Of a stretch of 64,000 nt of DNA, positions 38,001 through 50,062 are shown one piece after another. Made by a program: the position numbers and the translations under genes. The number at the start of each line of letters is the position of its first letter. Positions within the stretch are counted from its first letter, which is position 1. Origin of the DNA: Taudactylus pleione (taxonomy: Eukaryota; Chordata; Amphibia; Anura; Myobatrachidae). The stretch spans positions 62,001 through 126,000 of the forward strand of contig JAUIMM010002534.1 of NCBI GenBank assembly GCA_031769625.1. Reading direction: 5' to 3'. Under the pieces are notes generated by a model, which saw only the letters and a program-made list of their open reading frames with translations, had not been told where the DNA came from and made no database searches.

Positions 38001-39122
38001 AGGAGATATCACAAAGTATGCGCTTTTGTTGTTTCCATTGGTTTCCGTGTATTTTGGCCTAAAACGAGTATTTGCTGTTTTCTCTTAAAAGCAACATGGG
38101 AGAAAAACAATTTCACATCACATTTGTGGGTCTTGGTCTTCAACACAATCTGTGAAATTTTGAGCTGTCTGTGTTTGCTACAAGAGGAGATATCACAAAG
38201 TATGCGCTTTTGTTGTATCCATTGGTTTCAATGCATTTTGGCCTAAAACGAGCATTTGCTGTTTTCTCTTAAACGCAATATGGGAGAAAAACCATTTTAC
38301 ATCACATTTGTGGGTCTTGGTCTTCAACACAATCTGTGAAATTTTGAGCTGTCTGTTTTTGCTACAAGAGGAGATATCACAAAGTATGCGCTTTTGTTGT
38401 ATCAATTGATTTCAGTGCATTTTGGCCTAAATCGATTAATTGCTGTTTTCTCTTAAGCACAAAATGGGAGAAAAACCATTTCACATCACTTTTGTGGGTC
38501 TTGGTCTTCAACACAATCTATGAAATTTTTAATTGTCTGTGTTTGCTACAAGAGGAGATATCACAAAGTATGCTCTTTTGTTGTTTCCATTAGTTTCAAT
38601 GCATTTTGGCCTAAAATGAGCATTTGCTGTTTTCTCTTAAACGCAACATGTGAGAAAAACCATTTCACATCAAATTTGTGGGTCTTGGTCTTCAACACAA
38701 TCTGTGAAATTTTGAGCTGTCTGTGTTTGCTACAAGAGGAGATATCACAAAGTATGCGCTTTTGTTGTATCCATTGGTTTCAGTGCATTTTGGACTAAAA
38801 CTAGCATTTGCTCTTTTCTCTTAAACGCAAAATGGGAGAAAAACCATTTCACATCACATTTGTGGGTCTTGGTCTTCAACACAATCTGTGAAAATTTGAG
38901 CTGTCTGTGTTTGCTACAAGAGGAGATATCACAAAGTATGCGCTTTTATTGTATCCATTGGTTTCAGTGCATTTTTGCCTAAAACGAGCATTTGCTGTTT
39001 TCCCTTAAATGTAACATGGGAGAAAACCCATTTCACATCACATTTGTGGGTCTTGGTCTTCAACACAATCTGTGAAATTTTGAGCTGTCTGTGTTTGCTA
39101 CAAGAGGAGATATCACAAAGTA
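31973..39122 (+). repeat. 39-monomer block, right copy of the 7.18-kb tandem duplication
   Basis: Begins inside the hybrid monomer 31,850-32,034, only 30 bp after the left copy stops matching, so this is a direct tandem duplication. It carries all the private marks of the left copy at plus 7,180 or 7,181. Its own later changes include CCATTAAACATC near 32,773, TCTAAGAAATTTTT near 35,018, TCACAAAATATG near 36,721, AAATCGATTAATT near 38,429 and AACATGTGAG near 38,645. Confidence 0.9.
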
Positions 39123-39896
39123 TGCTCTTTTGTTGTTTCCATTAGTTTCAATGCATTTTGGCCTAAAATGAGCATTTGCTGTTTTCTCTTAAACGCAACA
39201 TGGGAGAAAAACCAATTCACATCACATTTGTGGGTCTTGGTCTTCAACACAATCTGTGAAATTTTGAGCTGTCTGTGTTTGCTACAAGAGGAGATATCTC
39301 AAAGTATGCGCTTTTGTTGTATCCATTGGTTTCAATGCATTTTGGACTAAAACTAGCATTTGCTGTTTTCTCTTAAACGCAAAATGGGAGAAAAACCATT
39401 TCACATCACATTTGTGGGTCTTGGTCTTCAACACAATCTGTGAAAATTTGAGCTGTCTGTGTTGGCTACAAGAGGAGATATCACAAAGTATGCGCTTTTA
39501 TTGTATCCATTGGTTTCAATGTATTTTGGCCTAAAACTAGCGTTTGCTGTTTTCTCTTAAACGCAACATGGGAGAAAAAACATTTCACATCACATTTGTG
39601 GGTCTTGGTCTTCAACACAATCTGTGAAAATTTGAGCTGTCTGTGTTTGCTACAAGAGGAGATATCACAAAGTATGCGCTTTTATTGTATCCATTGGTTT
39701 CAGTGCATTTTTGCCTAAAACGAGCATTTGCTGTTTTCTCTTAAATGTAACATGGGAGAAAACCCATTTCACATCACATTTGTGGGTCTTGGTCTTCAAC
39801 ACAATCTGTGAAATTTTGAGCTGTCTGTGTTTGCTACAAGAGGAGATATCACAAAGTACGCACTTTTGTTATATTCTTTTGGTTTCAATGCATTTT
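37423..39896 (+). repeat. Higher-order segment, left copy (offset 4,233 bp)
   Basis: Matches 41,656-44,129 at a constant offset of 4,233 bp (23 monomers plus 1). The match ends where the hybrid monomer leaves the T8 sequence. It contains CCATTTTACATC at 38,294, TTTGCTCTTTTCTC near 38,806 and a monomer with ACCAATTCAC near 39,212. It overlaps the end of the right copy of the 7.18-kb duplication. Confidence 0.8.
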
Positions 39897-39950
39897 GGCC
39901 TAAAACGATTAATTGCTGTTTTCTCTTAAACACAAAATGGGAGAAAAACC
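39766..39950 (+). repeat. Second copy of the hybrid monomer
   Basis: Same fusion of T8 left part and GATTAATTGC right part as at 31,850, lying 7,916 bp downstream. The match around the two hybrids covers 31,665-32,258 and 39,581-40,174. The shared junction argues for copying of a pre-existing hybrid rather than two independent exchanges at the same base. Confidence 0.8.
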
Positions 39951-40174
39951 ATTTCACATCACTTTTGTGGGTCTTGGTCTTCAACACAATCTGTGAAATT
40001 TTGAGCTGTCTGTTTTTGCTACAAGAGGAGATATCACAAAGTATGCTCTTTTGTTGTTTCCATTAGTTTCAATGCATTTTGGCCTAAAATGAGCTTTTGC
40101 TGTTTTCTCTAAAAAGAATCTTGGGAGAAAAACCATTTCACATCACATTTGTGGGTCTTGGTCTTCAACACAAT

Positions 40175-41655
40175 CTGTGAAAATTTGAGCTGTCTGTGTT
40201 TGCTACAAGAGGAGATATCACAAAGTATGCGCTTTTATTGTATCCATTGGTTTCAATGCATTTTGGCCTAAAACGAGTATTTGCTGTTTTCTCTTAAACG
40301 CAACATGGGAGAAAAACCATTTCACATCACATTTGTGCATCTTGGTCTTCAACACAATCTGTGAAATTTTGAGCTGTCTGTGTTTGCTACAAGAGGAGAT
40401 ATCACAAAGTATGCGCTTTTGTTGTTTCCATTGGTTTCAAAGCATTTTGGCCTAAAACGAGCATTTGCTGTTTTCTCTTAAATGCAACATGGGACAAAAA
40501 CCATTTCACATCACATTTGTGGGTCTTGGTCTTCAACACAATCTGTGAAATTTTGAGCTGTCTGTTTTTGCTACAAGAGGAGATATCACAAAGTATGCGC
40601 TTTTTTTGTATCCATTGGTTTCCGTGTATTTTGGCCTAAAACGAGTATTTGCTGTTTTCTCTTAAAAGCAACATGGGAGAAAAACAATTTCACATCACAT
40701 TTGTGGGTCTTGGTCTTCAACACAATCTGTGAAATTTTGAGCTGTCTGTGTTTGCTACAAGAGGAGATATCACAAAGTATGCGCTTTTGTTGTATCCATT
40801 GGTTTCAATGCATTTTGGCCTAAAACGAGCATTTGCTGTTTTCTCTTAAACGCAACATGGGAGAAAAACCATTTCACATCACATTTGTGGGTCTTGGTTT
40901 TCAACACAATCTGTGAAATTTTGAGCTGTCTGTTTTTGCTACAAGAGGAGATATCACAAAGTATGCGCTTTTGTTGTATCCATTGATTTCAGTGCATTTT
41001 GGCCTAAAACGATTAATTGCTGTTTTCTCTTAAACACAAAATGGGAGAAAAACCATTTCACATCACTTTTGTGGGTCTTGGTCTTCAACACAATCTATGA
41101 AATTTTTAATTGTCTGTGTTTGCTACAAGAGGAGATATCACAAAGTATGCGCTTTTATTGTATCCATTGGTTTCAATGCATTTTGGCCTAAAACGAGTAT
41201 TTGCTGTTTTCTCTTAAACGCAACATGGGAGAAAAACCATTTCACATCACATTTGTGCATCTTGGTCTTCAACACAATCTGTGAAATTTTGAGCTGTCTG
41301 TGTTTGCTACAAGAGGAGATATCACAAAGTATGCGCTTTTGTTGTTTCCATTGGTTTCAAAGAATTTTGGCCTAAAATGAGCATTTGCTGTTTTCTCTTA
41401 AACGCAACATGGGAGAAAAACCATTTCACATCACATTTGTGGGTCTTGGTCTTCAACACAATCTGTGAAATTTTGAGCTGTCTGTGTTTGCTACAAGAGA
41501 AGATATCACAAAGTATGCGCTTTTGTTGTATCCATTGGTTTCAATGCATTTTGGACTCAAACTAGCATTTGCTGTTTTCTCTTAAACGCAAAATGGGAGA
41601 AAAACCATTTCACATCACATTTGTGGGTCTTGGTCTTCAACACAATCTGTGAAAA
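40175..41655 (+). repeat. Central-domain satellite between duplicated blocks
   Basis: Eight monomers with the usual central-domain order (GTGCATC, CAAAGCATTTTGG, TTTCCGTG, GGTTTTCAAC, GATTAATTGC, TTTTTAATTG). GCTTTTTTTGTATCC near 40,600 is a private change. After TTTTTAATTG at 41,105 the order jumps to a GTGCATC monomer instead of the usual GCTTTTTTGTTG one, so monomers have been removed here relative to the block around 25.4-26.5 kb. No gene. Confidence 0.72.
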
Positions 41656-44129
41656 TTTGAGCTGTCTGTGTTTGCTACAAGAGGAGATATCACAAAGTAT
41701 GCACTTTTGTTGTATCTCTTGGTTTCAGTGCATTTTGGCCTAAAACGAGCATTTGCTGTTTTCTCTTAAACGCAACATGGGAGAAAAACCATTTCACATC
41801 ACATTTGTGGGTCTTGGTCTTCAACACAATCTGTGAAATTTTGAGCTGTCTGTGTTTGCTACAAGAGGAGATATCACAAAGTATGCGCTTTTGTTGTATC
41901 CATTGGTTTCAATGCATTTTGGACTAAAACTAGCATTTGCTGTTTTTTCTTAAACGCAACATGGGAGAAAAACCATTTCACATCACATTTGTGGGTCTTG
42001 GTCTTCAACACAATCTGTGAAATTTTGAGCTGTCTGTGTTTGCTACAAGAGGAGATTTCACAAAGTATGCGCTTTTGTTGTTTCCATTGGTTTCAAAGCA
42101 TTTTGGCCTAAAACGAGCATTTGCTGTTTTCTCTTAAATGCAACATGGGACAAAAACCATTTCACATCACATTTGTGGGTCTTGGTCTTCAACACAATCT
42201 GTGAAATTTTGAGCTGTCTGTTTTTGCTACAAGAGGAGATATCACAAAGTATGCGCTTTTGTTGTTTCCATTGGTTTCCGTGTATTTTGGCCTAAAACGA
42301 GTATTTGCTGTTTTCTCTTAAAAGCAACATGGGAGAAAAACAATTTCACATCACATTTGTGGGTCTTGGTCTTCAACACAATCTGTGAAATTTTGAGCTG
42401 TCTGTGTTTGCTACAAGAGGAGATATCACAAAGTATGCGCTTTTGTTGTATCCATTGGTTTCAATGCATTTTGGCCTAAAACGAGCATTTGCTGTTTTCT
42501 CTTAAACGCAACATGGGAGAAAAACCATTTTACATCACATTTGTGGGTCTTGGTCTTCAACACAATCTGTGAAATTTTGAGCTGTCTGTTTTTTCTACAA
42601 GAGGAGATATCACAAAGTATGCGCTTTTGTTGTATCAATTGATTTCAGTGCATTTTGGCCTAAAACGATTAATTGCTGTTTTCTCTTAAACACAAAATGG
42701 GAGAAGAACCATTTCACATCACTTTTGTGGGTCTTGGTCTTCAACACAATCTATGAAATTTTTAATTGTCTGTGTTTGCTACAAGAGGAGATATCACAAA
42801 GTATGCTCTTTTGTTGTTTCCATTAGTTTCAATGCATTTTGGCCTAAAATGAGCATTTGCTGTTTTCTCTTAAACGCAACATGGGAGAAAAACCATTTCA
42901 CATCAAATTTGTGGGTCTTGGTCTTCAACACAATCTGTGAAATTTTGAGCTGTCTGTGTTTGCTACAAGAGGAGATATCACAAAGTATGCGCTTTTGTTG
43001 TATCCATTGGTTTCAATGCATTTTGGACTAAAACTAGCATTTGCTCTTTTCTCTTAAACGCAAAATGGGAGAAAAACCATTTCACATCACATTTGTGGGT
43101 CTTGGTCTTCAACACAATCTGTGAAAATTTGAGCTGTCTGTGTTTGCTACAAGAGGAGATATCACAAAGTATGCGCTTTTATTGTATCCATTGGTTTCAG
43201 TGCATTTTTGCCTAAAACGAGCATTTGCAGTTTTCTCTTAAATGTAACATGGGAGAAAACCCATTTCACATCACATTTGTGGGTCTTGGTCTTCAACACA
43301 ATCTGTGAAATTTTGAGCTGTCTGTGTTTGCTACAAGAGGAGATATCACAAAGTATGCTCTTTTGTTGTTTCCATTAGTTTCAATGCATTTTGGCCTAAA
43401 ATGAGCATTTGCTGTTTTCTCTTAAACGCAACATGGGAGAAAAACCAATTCACATCACATTTGTGGGTCTTGGTCTTCAACACAATCTGTGAAATTTTGA
43501 GCTGTCTGTGTTTGCTACAAGAGGAGATATCTCAAAGTATGCTCTTTTGTTGTATCCATTGGTTTCAATGCATTTTGGACTAAAACTAGCATTTGCTGTT
43601 TTCTTTTAAACGCAAAATGGGAGAAAAACCATTTCACATCACATTTGTGGGTCTTGGTCTTCAACACAATCTGTGAAAATTTGAGCTGTCTGTGTTGGCT
43701 ACAAGAGGAGATATCACAAAGTATGCGCTTTTATTGTATCCATTGGTTGCAATGTATTTTGGCCTAAAACTAGCGTTTGCTGTTTTCTCTTAAACGCAAC
43801 ATGGGAGAAAAAACATTTCACATCACATTTGTGGGTCTTGGTCTTCAACACAATCTGTGAAAATTTGAGCTGTCTGTGTTTGCTACAAGAGGAGATATCA
43901 CAAAGTATGCGCTTTTATTGTATCCATTGGTTTCAGTGCATTTTTGCCTAAAACGAGCATTTGCTGTTTTCTCTTAAATGTAACATGGGAGAAAACCCAT
44001 TTCACATCACATTTGTGGGTCTTGGTCTTCAACACAATCTGTGAAATTTTGAGCTGTCTGTGTTTGCTACAAGAGGAGATATCACAAAGTACGCACTTTT
44101 GTTATATTCTTTTGGTTTCAATGCATTTT
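41656..44129 (+). repeat. Higher-order segment, right copy (offset 4,233 bp)
   Basis: Right partner of 37,423-39,896. It keeps the full T8 monomer (43,999-44,185), where the left copy has the hybrid. The part from 42,344 is also the left member of the 5,160-bp pair. Confidence 0.8.
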
Positions 44130-44902
44130 TTTTCCTAAAACGAGCATTTGCTGTTTTCTCTTAAACGCAACATGGGAGAAAAACCATTTCACATCACATT
44201 TGTGGGTCTTGGTCTTCAACACAATCTGTGAAATTTTGAGCTGTCTGTTTTTGCTACAAGAGGAGATATCACAAAGTATGCGCTTTTGTTGTATCCATTG
44301 ATTTCAGTGCATTTTGGCCTAAAACGATTAATTGCTGTTTTCTCTTAAACACAAAATGGGAGAAAAACCATTTCACATCACTTTTGTGGGTCTTGGTCTT
44401 CAACACAATCTGTGTAATTTTGAGCTGTCTGTTTTTGCTACAAGAGGAGATATCACAAAGTATGCTCTTTTGTTGTTTCCATTAGTTTCAATGCATTTTG
44501 GCCTAACATGAGCTTTTGCTGTTTTCTCTAAAAAGAATCTTGGGAGAAAAACCATTTCACATCACATTTGTGGGTCTTGGTCTTCAACACAATGTGTTAA
44601 AATTTTGAGCTGTCTGTGTTTGCTACAGGAGGAGATATCACAAAGTGTGAGCTTTTGTTGTTTCCATTGGTTTCAATGCATTTTGGCCTAAAATGAGCAT
44701 TTGCAGTTTTCTCTAAAATGCAACATGGGAGAAAAACCATTTCACATCACATTTGTGGGTCTTGGTCTTCAACACAATCTGTGAAAATTTGAGCTGTCTG
44801 TGTTTGCTACAAGAGGAGATATCACAAAGTATGCGCTTTTATTGTATCCATTGGTTTCAATGCATTTTGGCCTAAAACGAGTATTTGCTGTTTTCTCTTA
44901 AA
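42344..44902 (+). repeat. Higher-order segment, left copy (offset 5,160 bp)
   Basis: Matches 47,504-50,062 at a constant offset of 5,160 bp (28 monomers plus 8). Anchors are CCATTTTACATC at 42,527 and 47,687, T8 at 43,999 and 49,159, and the 185-bp unit at 44,554 and 49,714. The match stops at 44,903, where AAAAGC replaces AAACGC. The +8 excess reflects the extra T8 (+3) and 185-bp (+1) units gained in the 1,108-bp duplication, plus the ordinary complement of one such pair. Confidence 0.82.
43999..44902 (+). repeat. 6-monomer duplication, left copy (offset 1,108 bp)
   Basis: 904 bp that match 45,107-46,010 at an offset of 1,108 bp. Both copies begin with the T8 monomer and hold the 185-bp unit (44,554 and 45,662). 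This local duplication is why two T8 monomers lie only 1.1 kb apart here, against 3.5-5 kb elsewhere in the central domain. Confidence 0.82.
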
Positions 44903-45106
44903 AGCAACATGGGAGAAAAACAATTTCACATCACATTTGTGGGTCTTGGTCTTCAACACAATCTGTGAAATTTTGAGCTGTCTGTGTTTGCTACAAGAGG
45001 AGATATCACAAAGTATGCGCTTTTGTTGTATCCATTGGTTTCAATGCATTTTGGCCTAAAACGAGCATTTGCTGTTTTCTCTTAAACGCAACATGGGAGA
45101 AAAACC

Positions 45107-46010
45107 ATTTCACATCACATTTGTGGGTCTTGGTCTTCAACACAATCTGTGAAATTTTGAGCTGTCTGTGTTTGCTACAAGAGGAGATATCACAAAGTAC
45201 GCGCTTTTGTTATATTCTTTTGGTTTCAATGCATTTTTTTTCCTAAAACGAGCATTTGCTGTTTTCTCTTAAACGCAACATGGGAGAAAAACCATTTCAC
45301 ATCACATTTGTGGGTCTTGGTCTTCAACACAATCTGTGAAATTTTGAGCTGTCTGTTTTTGCTACAAGAGGAGATATCACAAAGTATGCGCTTTTGTTGT
45401 ATCCATTGATTTCAGTGCATTTTGGCCTAAAACGATTATTTGCTGTTTTCTCTTAAACACAAAATGGGAGAAAAACCATTTCACATCACTTTTGTGGGTC
45501 TTGGTCTTCAACACAATCTGTGAAATTTTGAGCTGTCTGTTTTTGCTACAAGAGGAGATATCACAAAGTATGCTCTTTTGTTGTTTCCATTAGTTTCAAT
45601 GCATTTTGGCCTAAAATGAGCTTTTGCTGTTTTCTCTAAAAAGAATCTTGGGAGAAAAACCATTTCACATCACATTTGTGGGTCTTGGTCTTCAACACAA
45701 TGTGTTAAAATTTTGAGCTGTCTGTGTTTGCTACAGGAGGAGATATCACAAAGTGTGAGCTTTTGTTGTTTCCATTGGTTTCAATGCATTTTGGCCTAAA
45801 ATGAGCATTTGCAGTTTTCTCTAAAATGCAACATGGGAGAAAAACCATTTCACATCACATTTGTGGGTCTTGGTCTTCAACACAATCTGTGAAAATTTGA
45901 GCTGTCTGTGTTTGCTACAAGAGGAGATATCACAAAGTATGCGCTTTTATTGTATCCATTGGTTTCAATGCATTTTGGCCTAAAACGAGTATTTGCTGTT
46001 TTCTCTTAAA
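45107..46010 (+). repeat. 6-monomer duplication, right copy (offset 1,108 bp)
   Basis: Right partner of 43,999-44,902. Its T8 monomer (45,107-45,293) is preceded by AAACGCAACATGGGAGAAAAACC, whereas every other full-length T8 monomer is preceded by the TGTAAC / GAAAACCC form. The left edge of the duplicated block therefore lies at this monomer boundary. Confidence 0.8.
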
Positions 46011-47634
46011 CGCAACATGGGAGAAAAACCATTTCACATCACATTTGTGCATCTTGGTCTTCAACACAATCTGTGAAATTTTGAGCTGTATGTGTTTGCT
46101 ACAAGAGGAGATATCACAAAGTATGCGCTTTTGTTGTTTCCATTGGTTTCAAAGAATTTTGGCCTAAAACGAGCATTTGCTGTTTTCTCTTAAATGCAAC
46201 ATGGGACAAAAACCATTTCACATCACATTTGTGGGTCTTGGTCTTCAACACAATCTGTGAAATTTTGAGCTGTCTGTTTTTGCTACAAGAGGAGATATCA
46301 CAAAGTATGCGCTTTTGTTGTATCCATTGGTTTCCGTGTATTTTGGCCTAAAACGAGTATTTGCTGTTTTCTCTTAAAAGCAACATGGGAGAAAAACAAT
46401 TTCACATCACATTTGTGGGTCTTGGTCTTCAACACAATCTGTGAAATTTTGAGCTGTCTGTGTTTGCTACAAGAGGAGATATCACAAAGTATGCGCTTTT
46501 GTTGTATCCATTGGTTTCAATGCATTTTGGCCTAAAACGAGCATTTGCTGTTTTCTCTTAAACGCAACATGGGAGAAAAACCATTTCACATCACATTTGT
46601 GGGTCTTGGTTTTCAACACAATCTGTGAAATTTTGAGCTGTCTGTTTTTGCTACAAGAGGAGATATCACAAAGTATGCGCTTTTGTTGTATCCATTGATT
46701 TCAGTGCATTTTGGCCTAAAACGATTAATTGCTGTTTTCTCTTAAACACAAAATGGGAGAAAAACCATTTCACATCACTTTTGTGGGTCTTGGTCTTCAA
46801 CACAATCTATGAAATTTTTAATTGTCTGTGTTTGCTACAAGAGGAGATATCACAAAGTATGCTTTTTTGTTGTTTCCATTAGTTTCAATGCATTTTGGCC
46901 TAAAATGAGCATTTGCTGTTTTCTCTAAAATTCAACATGGGAGAAAAAACATTTCACATCACATTTGTGGGTCTTGGTCTTCAACACAATCTGTGAAATT
47001 TTGAGCTGTCTGTGTTTGCTACAAGAGGAGATATCACAAAGTATGCACTTTTGTTGTATCCTTTGGTTTCAGTGCATTTTGGCCTAAAACGAGCATTTGC
47101 TGTTTTCTCTTAAACGCAACATGGGAGAAAAACCATTTCACATCACATTTGTGGGTCTTGGTCTTCAACACAATCTGTGAAATTTTGAGCTGTCTGTGTT
47201 TGCTACAAGAGGAGATATCACAAAGTATGCGCTTTTGTTGTATCCATTGGTTTCAATGCATTTTGGACTCAAACTAGCATTTGCTGTTTTCTCTTAAACG
47301 CAAAATGGGAGAAAAACCATTTCACATCACATTTGTGGGTCTTGGTCTTCAACACAATCTGTGAAAATTTGAGCTGTCTGTGTTTGCTACAAGAGGAGAT
47401 ATCACAAAGTATGCACTTTTGTTGTATCTCTTGGTTTCAGTGCATTTTGGCCTAAAACGAGCATTTGCTGTTTTCTCTTAAACGCAACATGGGAGAAAAA
47501 CCATTTCACATCACATTTGTGGGTCTTGGTCTTCAACACAATCTGTGAAATTTTGAGCTGTCTGTGTTTGCTACAAGAGGAGATATCACAAAGTATGCGC
47601 TTTTGTTGTATCCATTGGTTTCAATGCATTTTGG
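45115..47634 (+). repeat. Higher-order segment, left copy (offset 4,052 bp)
   Basis: Matches 49,167-51,686 at a constant offset of 4,052 bp (22 monomers plus 4), checked at the T8 run, at TTTCCGTG (46,331 and 50,383) and at the right end. The match ends at 47,635, where GGCC in the left copy is GGAC in the right. Confidence 0.8.
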
Positions 47635-50062
47635 CCTAAAACGAGCATTTGCTGTTTTCTCTTAAACGCAACATGGGAGAAAAACCATTTTACATCACAT
47701 TTGTGGGTCTTGGTCTTCAACACAATCTGTGAAATTTTGAGCTGTCTGTTTTTGCTACAAGAGGAGATATCACAAAGTATGCGCTTTTGTTGTATCAATT
47801 GATTTCAGTGCATTTTGGCCTAAAACAATTAATTGCTGTTTTCTCTTAAACACAAAATGGGAGAAAAACCATTTCACATCACTTTTGTGGGTCTTGGTCT
47901 TCAACACAATCTATGAAATTTTTAATTGTCTGTGTTTGCTACAAGAGGAGATATCACAAAGTATGCTCTTTTGTTGTTTCCATTAGTTTCAATGCATTTT
48001 GGCCTAAAATGAGCATTTGCTGTTTTCTCTTAAACGCAACATGGGAGAAAAACCATTTCACATCAAATTTGTGGGTCTTGGTCTTCAACACAATCTGTGA
48101 AATTTTGAGCTGTCTGTGTTTGCTACAAGAGGAGATATCACAAAGTATGCGCTTTTGTTGTATCCATTGGTTTCAATGCATTTTGGACTAAAACTAGCAT
48201 TTGCTCTTTTCTCTTAAACGCAAAATGGGAGAAAAACCATTTCACATCACATTTGTGGGTCTTGGTCTTCAACACAATCTGTGAAAAATTGAGCTGTCTG
48301 TGTTTGCTACAAGAGGAGATATCACAAAGTATGCGCTTTTATTGTATCCATTGGTTTCAGTGCATTTTTGCCTAAAACGAGCATTTGCTGTTTTCTCTTA
48401 AATGTAACATGGGAGAAAACCCATTTCACATCACATTTGTGGGTCTTGGTCTTCAACACAATCTGTGAAATTTTGAGCTGTCTGTGTTTGCTACAAGAGG
48501 AGATATCACAAAGTATGCTCTTTTGTTGTTTCCATTAGTTTCAATGCATTTTGGCCTAAAATGAGCATTTGCTGTTTTCTCTTAAACGCAACATGGGAGA
48601 AAAACCAATTCACATCACATTTGTGGGTCTTGGTCTTCAACACAATCTGTGAAATTTTGAGCTGTCTGTGTTTGCTACAAGAGGAGATATCTCAAAGTAT
48701 GCGCTTTTGTTGTATCCATTGGTTTCAATGCATTTTGGACTAAAACTAGCATTTGCTGTTTTCTCTTAAACGCAAAATGGGAGAAAATCCATTTCACATC
48801 ACATTTGTGGGTCTTGGTCTTCAACACAATCTGTGAAAATTTGAGCTGTCTGTGTTGGCTACAAGAGGAGATATCACAAAGTATGCGCTTTTATTGTATC
48901 CATTGGTTTCAATGTATTTTGGCCTAAAACTAGCGTTTGCTGTTTTCTCTTAAACGCAACATGGGAGAAAAAACATTTCACATCACATTTGTGGGTCTTG
49001 GTCTTCAACACAATCTGTGAAAATTTGAGCTGTCTGTGTTTGCTACAAGAGGAGATATCACAAAGTATGCGCTTTTATTGTATCCATTGGTTTCAGTGCA
49101 TTTTTGCCTAAAACGAGCATTTGCTGTTTTCTCTTAAATGTAACATGGGAGAAAACCCATTTCACATCACATTTGTGGGTCTTGGTCTTCAACACAATCT
49201 GTGAAATTTTGAGCTGTCTGTGTTTGCTACAAGAGGAGATATCACAAAGTACGCGCTTTTGTTATATTCTTTTGGTTTCAATGCATTTTTTTTCCTTAAA
49301 CGAGCATTTGCTGTTTTCTCTTAAACGCAACATGGGAGAAAAACCATTTCACATCACATTTGTGGGTCTTGGTCTTCAACACAATCTGTGAAATTTTGAG
49401 CTGTCTGTTTTTGCTACAAGAGGAGATATCACAAAGTATGCGCTTTTGTTGTATCCATTGATTTCAGTGCATTTTGGCCTAAAACGATTAATTGCTGTTT
49501 TCTCTTAAACACAAAATGGGAGAAAAACCATTTCACATCACTTTTGTGGGTCTTGGTCTTCAACACAATCTGTGAAATTTTGAGCTGTCTGTTTTTGCTA
49601 CAAGAGGAGATATCACAAAGTATGCTCTTTTGTTGTTTCCATTAGTTTCAATGCATTTTGGCCTAAAATGAGCTTTTGCTGTTTTCTCTAAAAAGAATCT
49701 TGGGAGAAAAACCATTTCACATCACATTTGTGGGTCTTGGTCTTCAACACAATGTGTTAAAATTTTGAGCTGTCTGTGTTTGCTACAGGAGGAGATATCA
49801 CAAAGTGTGAGCTTTTGTTGTTTCCATTGGTTTCAATGCATTTTGGCCTAAAATGAGCATTTGCAGTTTTCTCTAATATGCAACATGGGAGAAAAACCAT
49901 TTCACATCACATTTGTGGGTCTTGGTCTTCAACACAATCTGTGAAAATTTGAGCTGTCTGTGTTTGCTACAAGAGGAGATATCACAAAGTATGCGCTTTT
50001 ATTGTATCCATTGGTTTCAATGCATTTTGGCCTAAAACGAGTATTTGCTGTTTTCTCTTAAA
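47504..50062 (+). repeat. Higher-order segment, right copy (offset 5,160 bp)
   Basis: Right partner of 42,344-44,902. It includes the T8 monomer 49,159-49,345, in which TTTCCTTAAACG replaces TTTCCTAAAACG, removing the stop codon that usually closes this frame and giving a slightly longer chance reading frame. Confidence 0.82.
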
